Origin: Neodiprion pinetum
Lineage: Eukaryota > Arthropoda > Insecta > Hymenoptera > Diprionidae
Direction: 5' to 3'
NCBI RefSeq assembly: GCF_021155775.2
Contig: NC_060235.2
Coordinates: forward strand, 16,083,193 to 16,147,192
Length of the DNA stretch: 64,000 bases
In this document: piece by piece, positions 1-12,400 of the stretch
Layout: every line of letters begins with the position of its first letter
How positions within the stretch are numbered: the first letter of the stretch is position 1
The notes under the pieces: model-generated
Seen by the model: the letters and a program-made list of their open reading frames with translations, nothing else
The model's database searches: none
What the model was told of the DNA's origin: nothing
Position numbers and translations under genes: made by a program

Positions 1-57
1 TTGCATATTTGCATGATGAAAACGTGGAAACTCGAATCTTATGTAAGGGAACCGTTC

Positions 58-512
58 TTAATAATCGTAGTTCTTTGGAGGTATACCAGTAGGTTTGCTT
101 CCTCCTGACCAAGTTACATTGACTGAACCGATGTCGATCAACATATAACTGCCTAAAAAATCGTCGATCAATACCATTCTGTATCAAAGTAGATAAATAC
201 GACTACTTATAGTACATATATATCATAAATCACTAGTACTTTACTTACCTGAAGTTAATCCAGTGGTTGTTGCGAGTAAAAGGATCTAGACATCAACAGC
301 CCTCTCTGCATTCGGATCAGTGAATATTCATCCACAGCATCTTGAAATTATTACCTAGATGATCCTGGTGATCACTTTGCACCAACAATACAAAGTCATC
401 TCGATTGTTAGCTTTCATCAAATATTACCTGTATAATTACCAACTATGTACTTGATATCGTCCTTGTACAAACATAATATTTGTTCAACAGATAAGACAG
501 TATTATTCTTCA
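58..512 (-). CDS. 3' end of an unrecognised gene (three inferred exons)
   Basis: I do not recognise this gene. Three minus-strand pieces join in phase: 429-~512 (5' border unclear), 249-285 (a 37-bp exon with acceptor ..gtctag and donor gtaagt) and 58-178 (acceptor ..gatacag, stop TAA at 58-60). The joined product ends in NHWINFR-MVLIDDFLGSYMLIDI and then a WSGGSKPTGIPPKNYDY tail. Phases are 1 and 2 across the two introns, and only one frame stays open, which supports the model. The short final W-x-G-G-x-x-P pattern faintly recalls the end of ligand-binding domains of receptor guanylate cyclases and class C receptors, but that is speculation. It lies downstream of Sin3A on the same strand. 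It could also be a chance set of open segments. Confidence 0.35.
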
Positions 513-764
513 AAGTTTATTTATAATAATCATTTTGTGCGAAATACTATACTAGCATTAAATTATCTCGAATAATAAAATTGTCCATAAATTTTTCAAA
601 ACGTCGGTATTCACTTAAGAGTAACAATTCACTGTTAAAATATATTAGTAACGACAATTTAGAGAGGGTGATAGTTATTACAATAACGTTACATTCTGTT
701 CATCAGAGGTAAGATATAATTATTTTACATTTGTTTCATTTTCAAAACAAAAAGAGGAAAATGT

Positions 765-1690
765 TCATGTATACGTATATACACAGATACGAGATATTCC
801 ATGCCAACTCGACAAATGATTTTCCCCCACCATTTTTGATTTCGTTCACAATTTTTACTACAGTTATCCTATCTCTAAATAGCACTCCTGAATTATTTCA
901 GATTGTTCTCTCCAACAGTTTTATTTATAAATGTTTATACATCAAAACAGACTGACATTTGGTAAGTTTTGATAAAATTCTCAAAAATTCTTCGACCAAA
1001 CACGAACATTTGTGGCCAAATCCGAAAGTAGAAACTATTTATTTAACATTTATTTGACTAATTTCAAGAGAATAAAAATTCCTGAATTTGCTTTACTTCT
1101 TATTTTGATAGGTAATTATTCATTTTTGTACGTGTATAATCATCTATGTAGGGCATAAAAATGAATAATTACCAATAAGAATACTAAATTAAGTAAATTA
1201 AAGAATTTTTATTTTTTGTTTTAAATCAGTCAAATATAAAAAAAAGTTTACACCTCCGGATTTGTTCTGAACTGATCGTCTACATGTCCGCTTGGTGTAT
1301 ACAAATAAATAAGTACCAATAAAAATCCCAAATTAAACAAATTCAGGATTTTTTATTTTTATGAAATTAGACAAATAAGTATATAAATTATGGCTTCCAC
1401 TACCGATTTTAGCCTGAAATAATTGTCTTTGATCGAAGAATTTTTGAGAATTATTTAGATAATTTCAAAAATGTAATTTTATTGATCTTTAAAAATGATG
1501 AAAAAATAAAAATTGGAGAGAAGAATTTGAAATAATTCAGCAGTGCTGTTTAGAGTTAGGATAATCATATAAAAAATTATGAACGAAATCAATAATGATG
1601 AGGGAAAATCATTTGTAGTGTTGGTGTGGAATACCTCATATACACGCACACATATATGTATGTACATAATTGAAAACATAGCAGAAACCA
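765..1690. repeat. Large imperfect inverted repeat (foldback/MITE-like)
   Basis: Roughly 765-1005 on the plus strand reappears in reverse complement at about 1430-1690. The plus-strand translation of the left arm (YEIFHANSTNDFP..) and the minus-strand translation of the right arm (YEVFHTNTTNDFP..) are near copies, which shows the symmetry. Inner segments around 960-1110 and 1310-1450 (TTCTCAAAAATTCTTCGA and a TTCAGGATTTTT-like motif) also mirror each other. The spacer is AT-rich. I see no transposase. The ORFs are by-products of the repeat, not genes. The rest of 513-3455 holds nothing I can call apart from Sin3A 3' flank. Confidence 0.6.
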
Positions 1691-3455
1691 TGTTGTCATC
1701 TTGTGAATAAAAAATGTTATTGCTTTAGATTCAAATGCCTATACTTCAGGTACTAGAGATAAAAAATTGAACGCATATCCTTCAAAGCTGATCAAAAAAT
1801 TACTTTCCAGCAACAATATTTGACTTTGTTGATAAACAGGGTTCATTTCTATTTTGTTTTCGCAAAACTATCAGAACTTTCCACTCAGAACTTTTGAATG
1901 TAATTCACGTTCGATTTCAAAATTGCTACTCAGATAAATGCAAATTTAATCTAATAGCACCTCGATTACAATTTTTTGAGACAACTGTTTCTTACTTGTT
2001 ATACCAGCGTGTATAGAGAACTAAAAGCTCAAGAGAATTTTATATCCCACCTTCAATGTACAGTGTACTATTAAAATTGACAGCGTCAGAAATTTTGTTC
2101 TGTACAATTCGAGTTACCATCCTACAGCTCATTTTATTCTCAATATATCAAAGCACACTGGTCACCCTAAGCATCTTTTTATCGTCGTCCTCAGAAGATT
2201 TAGGATATTTGTATATTTATAAAATACTAAATATGAAAGATTTGTACAGATCATAAAATTAAATTCACCATCACACTCATTTTATTATACACATAACAAT
2301 CTTAGAAGAGTCAACCATCCTTTCAAAGGATCCAGCTTTGCTGCTCTCAATCACGTGGATACCTTTCAATTGGTTATAAGCCAGATTTGATCTTTAAAAA
2401 ATGTCTCCGGAATTCCCTGTTTAGGTGTGCCTGGAGATCGAAGGAAAATATCGAACCATCCGTTTTTCAATTAATGCGAACATATTATAAAATGTTCAAA
2501 TGTTAACAAATGCGGTATATACATAATATATTGTGTTATATAACTTACTGTTTCTCACTGATTTATGAAAGATTCGTTATTCATATACGATCGAAAATAA
2601 TGCGAAAAAAAGAATCACGAAGAGATGCTATTAAAAACTGAAATAAAAGATTAATTTTTAAACATTGAATTAGTGACATAATTCAGGTTTGATGCAAGTC
2701 ACAACTGGAGCCTTGTTTTAAATAATGGAAGCCAAAACTGCAGACCTAAAATTAAATTAAAAAATCTCTTGATAATCAGAATGATGTTATTATTCATTCA
2801 ATACTTATATATTAAAAGTTGATGGTTTTCAATGTTTCACTTGATCATCACAGGTCAATTATTTACAGGCCATATTAACTATCACTAATTCATATTGCTC
2901 TTGATCAAAAAATTACGCTCGACATTGATATCGAAGATTGTTTTGAGAACAGATAGCTTCAATCCTTTGCGAAATTTATTACAACCTGTAAAAAGTTCCA
3001 ACTGACGTCGGGTATATATAATATTGTACGTTCTACCGTTTGTACAAGTCCCTCCATTATCTTTCACGCTTACTTTGTTATATTCTTAAAAATATTTTCT
3101 ACCGCCACAAGACAAGTTTGTCCATTTCACATGAATTTGATTCATTGCCATTTCGGAACAGGATCAACCGACAAATCAAAAAAGATTTTGGGAAACAGTT
3201 GGCTTTTCGTAGGTACCTTCTCGTCGACTGATGCCACCAAACATCACAACCGTATCGAACCTCCGGTCTGTATTTAAAATCGTGATTCACTTTTTAATGT
3301 GTGTGTGTATGTGTGTGTAAAAGTAAAACCTATCTTTCAAACTAAAAACACAACCTTAAGTTTTATGTTCACAATGATTCACTGAGTTCACTCTTTCGTT
3401 AACTTCTCACACTCAAATTTGACATATTCACAAGAGGTAACAGGGGAAGTAAGGG

Positions 3456-6400
3456 CTACGCACACTGTTCCGATGAGGAATCAGACTTCAATCGTTCGAT
3501 TCGATATCGATTGTACTGGCGATAAGGAGAACGAGATTGATCGTTATCGGTAACAACTCGTGTCCTGTGGGGTATTAGATTTTCGTAACGACCCATTAAC
3601 CAGTCCTGGCACAAGCGGTGCTGCGTGTCTGCGACATTTTGCGTCGCCCACCTTGCCAGCCACTGATGAAACTTAGAGTTCAGGTGTTTCGTCACCGCCG
3701 GATGACACTGAAATCACAATGCAATTTTATACCAATAAGGCATTCCGCAAAACTGTTAGACCAACTGAATGCCCATTCTGAAGATCTTACCTGTCTAGCT
3801 CTGGTAAAGGAATTTGGCTTATAAAGGAAAGCCTCTTTGCTGGCAACATAGAGCATCCGGTAACTGTTCGGATTAAATCTGCACTGCGTACTGTCGGTAT
3901 TAATTATGTCACCAGTGTCACCTGGTTCAGTCATTCTTAATGGTGCCGGCCGTTCCAAAAGTCCAGAAGAAGTTTCAACTGTTTTGTCGGTAGCCGTTAT
4001 TCTAGGTAAAGGGTTTAATATTTTTAATTAAATACATTCCATTGCCATATTGTGGGATATGCTCGTACTGAAACTTACTCTGGTGTTTTGTCAGAATGAA
4101 CGGTATTCAACGATGGCAACCGAGCCATCCTTGATGCACGTTTTCGCCACTCTCTGACGTTACGGTAGAGGAATACGGGCTTGCGACCTACCAAAAGTCT
4201 GTCAAACGAGCTCCAACCAGTTTCATCCATCTACAACAATCACAGTTCAATATTAACTTACTGTGAATCATTGGAATGATGTCGAATCTAATGAAGTATT
4301 CAGGAAGTTGAACTTTTTCAGTCTGATGTAGTGACAATCGATTTGATAAATTTTTCATTGTAGGTATGTTGTGTTAGCAAAAATTTTAGACTTTCAAAAC
4401 TTTTCGCGAGTTACTTGACCTGTCTAGGCAAATTAACGAAATTCTTTTTTTTCTAAATTGCAGTTACACGCAAAAAACAAATATATATATATATAAATAT
4501 ATATACACATCAATAGTGATTTTTGCTATAGATAGATTTTGTATGATTGCAACAGGTATCATCCAATGCTTCTTCATTTTTAGATGCATTAAAGCTTAGC
4601 TATTATGTAATTTTTTTCAAATGCAGTGATATGTTATCTAGGCACTAACAAAGTCAATGTTCTTTTTTCTACAAATCCTTCTCACGAACGACTGCTCAAG
4701 AGAAACTTTTCTTTACAAAACTGGACAAACTACATTATTTGAACTTGAATTCTTCTGAATTAAAATTAAACAATATTTTCACTTAGGTTACTGATTATTA
4801 GATTTGATCCGTCAACTTCTTTTCAACTTTTGCAATTATTTGGAACTCGAATCCTAGTTGCTGGAAGATACGGGAGAAAGAGCTGTATGAATTTCCTAAA
4901 ACAAGACTCAATGTAGTCATCCGTTAAAAAGAATACAAAACAAAAAAGAAAAAAAAAAAAAAAACGGAATACCTACATTCTTACTGAGATTGCGATACAA
5001 AAGGTAGAGAAGTAAAATCTTATCCAGTTGATAATTCAATAGTAAAGTGGTAAACATAGGATAAACATAATTTTCTTAAGTATAACAATATAAAAATTAT
5101 AATAAACTATTAAGACGCTGCTAATGTAACTTAGGCATACTAATTAAAAAATGTATCAACTCTCTGCCAGATCCAATGATTTTACAATAAAATAATCAAC
5201 ATTCATTGAATGTGGCACAAAGGTGTGTTAGAAAAGAGATATATTATTCTCTCTGTACGTTGGTTTCCCAAAAAAGATACGTACGTCATTATGAACTGGT
5301 TTTGAATGTATATAGCAGGGATAAAATGTACTAAGCCAAAATCAAATTTTTAAAGAATGACTCCGCTACAAAGAAAGACCTGAGATTGAGAGGAAGCGAA
5401 AGGTAAGAACTCAAGAAGATACCATTACATTTATAGCAATGCAAAATTTTTTTAGAACCAATGTCAAAAGTTGTCCTCCGATGAGAAAAGAAATTGGTAA
5501 ACTTAAAAGTAGTAAGAAAGTAAAAAAACGTAATTTTTTTTGGAGACAAACTGATAATTTAGTGGTACAAAAATGATAGACGATCATGTTTAAAAGCATT
5601 GTTCATGTATTTCAATATCTCTCTCTTCTATACAATATATATATATATATATATATATATGAATATACATGTATATAAATTTGATTTATATACATGTATA
5701 TACACACACACTCCATATATAATTTATAGTTACAAAATATATATCTTATCATATGTTTCAAGATTAAAATTCATCATATAAAGAGATAAAAGTTGGGAAA
5801 CAGAAAACGGGGGATGGGAGAGGAAATGACAAGGGAGCTACATTCGCACAGGACTTGCTGGACTCGAGTTGAAGTTAAATAATGATGTTATGGCAATCAA
5901 ATCTTTGGTTACAACCGAGTAGTACGTATCCTATAGACGCAGACATACGATTCGACAAAGGGTCACGTGCATAATGAGATCAAGACAAGTAGATTTTTAA
6001 TTCTTCAAACGTATATTAAAATATCGTACTAATAATGCTAGTGGCATGTAAGACAATAAATATGATAAAGAAAATAGTCATCTGCGCTTTCCCATAATAC
6101 AATGACAATTCTCTGATTGATATTCAGTCGATATGTGATCACAGGCATAATATCAGACTGCGAGAGGAGAGAGATTTTTTTGAGATGTCAAAGAATTTTC
6201 TGCACAAACATTTCAGGAAGATGGTTTTCAACCAAAGTTTTGAATCAATAGCCATTAACGAGTCAGCACATATAAGGTGGTCTAGTCGTTACAATGAAAC
6301 CTTTAGGAAGCTCTCCGAGATAGTGATACTATTCATGGAATGACGCGAATTGTGAACTCTGCACGCTAGCGAATTCACTTCTTTGGCAACATCTGACTCT

Positions 6401-9400
6401 AAAAGAGGGTAGCCGTGTAGCAGAATAGCAGTCAGGGGAAAAAGTAGTGAATTTTAAATTAAAAATATAAGAGATGAACCAGCGAAATCTCTCTATCTTA
6501 AAATTATCGCTACACATCAAAGCATGTGTTTCTCTATCTTTTTTCTCCACAAATTCTATGAAAAGCTCCATTTACACATTAGAAAATCGGAAATTTTGTT
6601 TGTTCTGTAGTCCGGATTGGAAAAGTAAAGAAATTTAGAAAAATCCAAGCTGCGCTAGGGTTTTAGCCACTTAATTAATGGAGTCCAAATTTCGATGTTT
6701 CACAAAATTTACAAAAATTTTCTGCTCATTTCCTTCTCTCACGCGCAATGTAAGAGTATTAGTTTTTTGACTTATTATTTGTTTATTAGTTCTCATAGTG
6801 AATAAATTAGTACAGTTTTTTAAATTCAAAGGCATCTCTATTAATTCCAAAAGGCTTCACCGATCTATCTCATGAGAGTGACAAGAATTACTTCACAAAT
6901 TAACACTACTGCTATCTTAAATAATGTATCAAAATCTATGTACAATTTTTTTATGGTGCAATATTTACAGTTTCTCTTAATTTCTTCGTTTTCCTGTTTT
7001 CTTTCCTTCAAAGATTTTGGACAAACGACGATAGTACTTTTTGGTCACCAGGCATCTTGCCATTAGGACGTCACTGGATTATTATCATTATAATTATTAT
7101 ATGCTTTTTTGAGGGTAATATTAAAAAAATTGTCTATCACAAATATTGTATACAAACATTTTTATACAACGAATAATAATTTATTGCAAAAGTGAAAGTT
7201 AGCTGTCAGCCCATTATTCACTCAAATGTCGTTGAAACGAATATCAAATCATCATACATGGGGTTCCGTAATTACTTAGCGATTGTAGCACCCATAAGTG
7301 AGACGAGACACGTATACGGAGCCTACAAGATTTCATTTCAGACTATCATTTCCTTCACCATTTACGATTAAAATTAACCTTTCGAAAACGATTAGCATCA
7401 TTTCATATCGCATATACATAAAAAATACACCGGGGAACTCACATTGCCACAAAGTTTTAAAAATATTGTACTAAAGAATGATCCCGTCCCATACGACAAA
7501 TTAGAAAATCAGTTACTCGAATATGTATAAAGTTACGAATTAATGATGTTATTTGTACATAAAACTCAAATGAAGATGAGAAACTTATGGTATTTGTTCA
7601 AGATCGATTTCGGTATTTTGAGTTTGTACAAGTATTTTGGAAAAATTTATGCAAATTCATCACTAATCGCAGTCTATGGACACATTTGAAGAGAAAAAGA
7701 ATTCATTAGTTACGTACACAGGTACATCTTTAGTATATTAGTGTCATTCATATAGGAAGTTCTGCATATACCATCAATAATCCAATCACGGTATACTTTT
7801 TGCACAAAAGAAATGACCGATTAACAGCTATTGTTGATTCTGCTACATTTCATTAGCTTAAACCAGTGGTGTATATATAAGGACAACCGCTACATTAAAT
7901 CTACGATCATTACTGAAAGGTATGTGATCATCTGATTTGACCAACAACAGTCGGGACAATAGCAAACGCAGTCAGATTAAATCGCGAGTAATATTGAAGA
8001 GCTATCATGCTTTGCAGAGATATTCAAGTGAATTAATCGAATTCTAACTACCAACTCCGTCTCAGCTATCGCAGGGGTCAGACTGTTCCTTCGTTTTTTA
8101 GATTTTGCAAACCTGACCATCGTTCAAGTTTAGTGTGAATCAATTTTCGTAGAGAAATAATGAAATTGATACAGGTTTTCTGTATTTAACTGCAAAAATA
8201 CGAATACACGTCGTGGCGATAAGCTTGTCAGTGCATTGTTAACCTTACACTAAATGAAAATATGTGCAAACTTGAATTTCGTTTGGGCAAAAGTACCGTG
8301 TGACTGAATTATTGTTGTACAGAGATAATGTGCCGCTGTTAAATTGACAATCCTGCATGTCAAAACGACAAACGACGAAGTCGAAGTTCCAGACGATACT
8401 TTGATCTGACTTGGATGAATATCGATCACCCTTCCCAGCAGTTTGACACAGAAATTATTCGGGGTGCCCAAATGAATGCAAACTACAATGTCAGCAATGT
8501 TTTATGATTATGGGTGTGGTCCTATACCTTCTTGTTAATATCAGCGTTCTTGCGCTTTCTGCCCCTGCCCCCCCTTCCTGCCTGGTCGCTACTCACAGGA
8601 TGATTGGCTGCCGCGTCGTTGTCTACAGAGGTAGGAATGTCCTTTGGACTTGTCTGGCCAAGAGGAGCGGGGTATCTCTCCACATAGGTCGACCATTTTT
8701 CTGCCGAACTTATACCCTCTCTCTGCCGTTCTCTTTCGCTCTCTCGGTCCCTGCATCCGCCCTCCGTCGTGTCTTCACTTTCAGTGTCTAGCAGCTCCAT
8801 TGTTATTTTGCAGTCTTTTTTGTACTGCAATAAGTTAACAAAACCAAGGTAACGACAATCGAAACTACATTCGGATATAATTTTACATGAGTTGCGTTTA
8901 ATATTTGGGTATACGCTATGCATCTATGCACAACTCTTGGAGGTTCTTACACATTATCCAATTTAAAATCACGGTCTAGCCAGATATGCTTCACGATCTT
9001 GAATTACGTGTATTTCACACTTGCCACGATATTGATTCAATTGCAGATTTCATGTTGAAATGTACTTAGAAATTTTGTCATATGGAGAGTAGCCTCAAGT
9101 AGACCGTAATGATTGTAAGAGTTCTCGATAAAGGACCGGTAAATAAAACTTGGAATCAAATAACAAAGACAAAAATAAAAAAGAAAAAAAAAATAAAGCA
9201 AATAAGCAAATCAACGAAATACTCACAATATGTATTTTGAAACAATTCTCATCAGTCATAGCTCTCTCTGCTTTACGTTGGTAGGCGGTTTCTGCTCCTA
9301 GCCTCAGATAGGCAGTGGCGCACAAACCACCAGCTCCGCTACTTTCCTTTGGCTGCCTTTGTTCTCGTTGGAATAACTCCATGCACTGCTGACACGTTGG

Positions 9401-12400
9401 ATCAGAAACCAAATGCTGCAACTAAACAGACGAAAAATAGTTTAAGCACCGTAAAAATATTATCGACATGAAAGAGGATGCAAAAAATTCGTCATTAATT
9501 TCACGTGTGCTAAAGACTTGTGATGATTTATATTGTTCCGTATTTCACTCAGTAATTAGAATTTATGTTAACGTACTTGTCTTACAGCATATGTGACCAC
9601 CTTATCCAAGGTAAAGGCAATATACGCGTGGATGCCGAACATTTCACGTAGCGTATCTTCGTACGCCGTGCTTTCCATGTTACCATCTAAAACATTCTTC
9701 ACCATGTCCAAGAACGCTGGATAATAATCCTCTATTTCTATTTCATCTGCAGCAAAAGAAAGAAAAACATTACAAAATGTTGTTGCTACTGACAACAATT
9801 CAAAAGTGCGGAAAATCGACGAGCTTACACACTTTTTGGTTTTAATCTCAATGCAACCGCTGTGCTCTCCTTTCGTTGTTGTTTGTATCTGGATTCTTCT
9901 TCAGCCAAGGCAACCGCTCTTTCGTACATCTTTGTTAACCTCTCGCATAGAATTTGATGTAACCTCAGAAAAAGGTACCAGTTGTTACTGCCCATGAACA
10001 GGGTGTACGCCTCTTCGGGATCGGCGGATAAGGCATGGGAGGGAGGTTTTAGATCTGGATCACTTTTCACGTGTGCAGAAGAAAAGTTGGGTGAAGCCAC
10101 TGCTTTGTTTCTACTCCCGTGAAGACCACCAGATGTTATCGTCAACGACGATATATGAGAGCTGCTACACGCAGGTGGGTCTATGTCCTCTTTTTCATCT
10201 GCAAGTTTCAACATAAAATTCACGTAGACGAAACAATGGCGAGGGGGAAATGCTTGTAGTTTTGCAGAGCGTAGATCAAAGTTTGAACTTACCATCTTCG
10301 TCGCGCTCATCGTCGCTCAGTTCTTGTCGTGGATGAAAAAATAGGTCAGGGATAAAGTGCTTTAGAAGCAACTTTATCTGTTGCTTGTCTTCCTTGTGAA
10401 TAGCTGTCTGTCTCTTCACGTGATGAATTAGGAGATTGGCTGCGTCATCGAGTACGGACTTGTCTTTGTATGCCAGCACCATATGTGGACCACCTCCCCC
10501 TTGTCCCTCTGCATTACTGTCGTCTGCTTGCTCATGCCTCTGTTAAATTATAAAGATTATTAGGTGAGACAAGTTCCCGTTGGAGTCAAGACATGTAGAA
10601 TTCTGGTAGAATCGACTTTACCTCATCGTAAAGTGTTTCAATTTCATTGAAGAGACTTTTCGATCTGAGCGCCTTGACATCATTTTGTTTGAAATTTATA
10701 CACTGGTGATCCAAGGATTTCAAATAGTACTTTTCGTTTTGTTCTCTCCATATTTTATTGAACCCTTTTTGAGCTTCTCTCCATTCCTCCTCCTTGCTTT
10801 TAAGCCTCCTAAGGACGACCGGCACCGCAACAACAGGATTTTTCTTCAACCCGTCAATAATGTCCGCAGCCTTGTCACCGTATATCCTCCTCAGAGCTCT
10901 CTGGTGTATTGTCGGCGAACAGCCTCCCAGACAATCATCTAATCTGAACTTTTGTATCTCCTCCGAGCTCATCCTACTCATTTTCTTGTGCACACCTTCC
11001 AGGACTCGAATCGTCGCTGCGTTTGTTTCTATAACACCGTCCAGTTCGAACCGTTCGTCCTCACAGCGGTATATGAACTCTTCATACTGAGTTTTCCTAC
11101 AGGATTGACAATTTCATAAAGTATGCACTTATTTGAAGCCGATAATTAAAATATGATTGCCTTTCAAGTATAGTAACTTCTATCTTACCTTGAAGTAACA
11201 AAGGTACTGTCTTCAGACCATGTTGGGAAAGATACCCACGTATCGTTCAGCACCTCTTTACACAGTTGCGTCCTACCGGTGCATTTAGGCTGAACGTACG
11301 ATTTAGGTAACGCACAATAGGATGCGCCGAGCCGTTTGCAAGTGGAGTAATCTATTTCCATAGCCAAATCTCCTTGGGGACGGTCTTGGTGACTTCTGAC
11401 GACATTGTTAGGAAGCGTTTCGACGTTCAAACCACCGGTTGTAGTGGACATAGAAGTTGAGGAGTCCGGAGAGTGACCCAAGAAATCTTTGAACCATCGC
11501 AATAGTTCTGGGAATCTGCCCAAGAACGGTGTTACCAATTGTATGAGTTCTGTCTTGGACACGATTTCTTGATTGAACAGAACCAAACAGCGTAAGAAAT
11601 TCTCATAGACTTCTTGCGATCTCAGGGCCTTCCGCACCTATGAACCAATTACATTTCGTTTACTTTTCCGTGTATCTTGATTCATCTTAATTGGTACAAT
11701 CTAGCAGTAACTGAAATTAGTCTTTAGTTTCACATAATAATTTAACTTACTTTATCGAAAAAGGCATAATCGTTAAGGCTTCCATATTTTCCAGCATCGG
11801 CGAATGTCACATCTCTCAGCGTAGCCATTTTGTGCTTTTTTGATGGTGGCTGACCGTGTTGAGTGTGATGCGAATTGCTAGTGGTTCCCGATGTTGAAAA
11901 GGACGGACTTCTTTTCAGCTGACCAGTGCTATGACCAAACTTCTGACCGCTATTCAAATCCCTGGCTCCCACCCCTCTCTCCCGGTCCCTCTCTCTATGA
12001 TCTCTGTTGTCTCGTTCTACTCCGCTTAAGCTTCCGCTTTCTCTGTGTTCTCTAGGTATGTTCCCCGAACTGTTGTACAACGCTTTCAATCCTAGGGGTT
12101 TTTTAACGATCGCCGAATGATCGTTAACCGCCCCACCTTTGTTACTCTGGAACATAGCAGACTGGCACCAGTTAGAATTAAATGATTATTTCTCTGCGAA
12201 CTAAATGCACATCCTGTCACAGTTTCATGTCAATCGGATGCACAGAGACGATCATAACGAATAAACTGTGTCAAACTTTCAAAATGAATTTAGAACCAAA
12301 AATTTATCCTGAACTGACAAATAAACACTCACCAGGGCACTTTGTTGGTTCGTAGCATCAGGCAAAAATTGTCCAAACTCAGCGAGGAGATCTTCTTGAT

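Noticed and set aside
8250..8471. 73-codon ORF as an alternative Sin3A terminal exon
   Set aside because: No resemblance to Sin3 C-termini, no in-phase splice link seen, and the real C-terminal exons were found at 3456-4230.
8504..8791. Plus-strand ORF opposite Sin3A
   Set aside because: Antisense shadow of the Sin3A exon 8528-8824.
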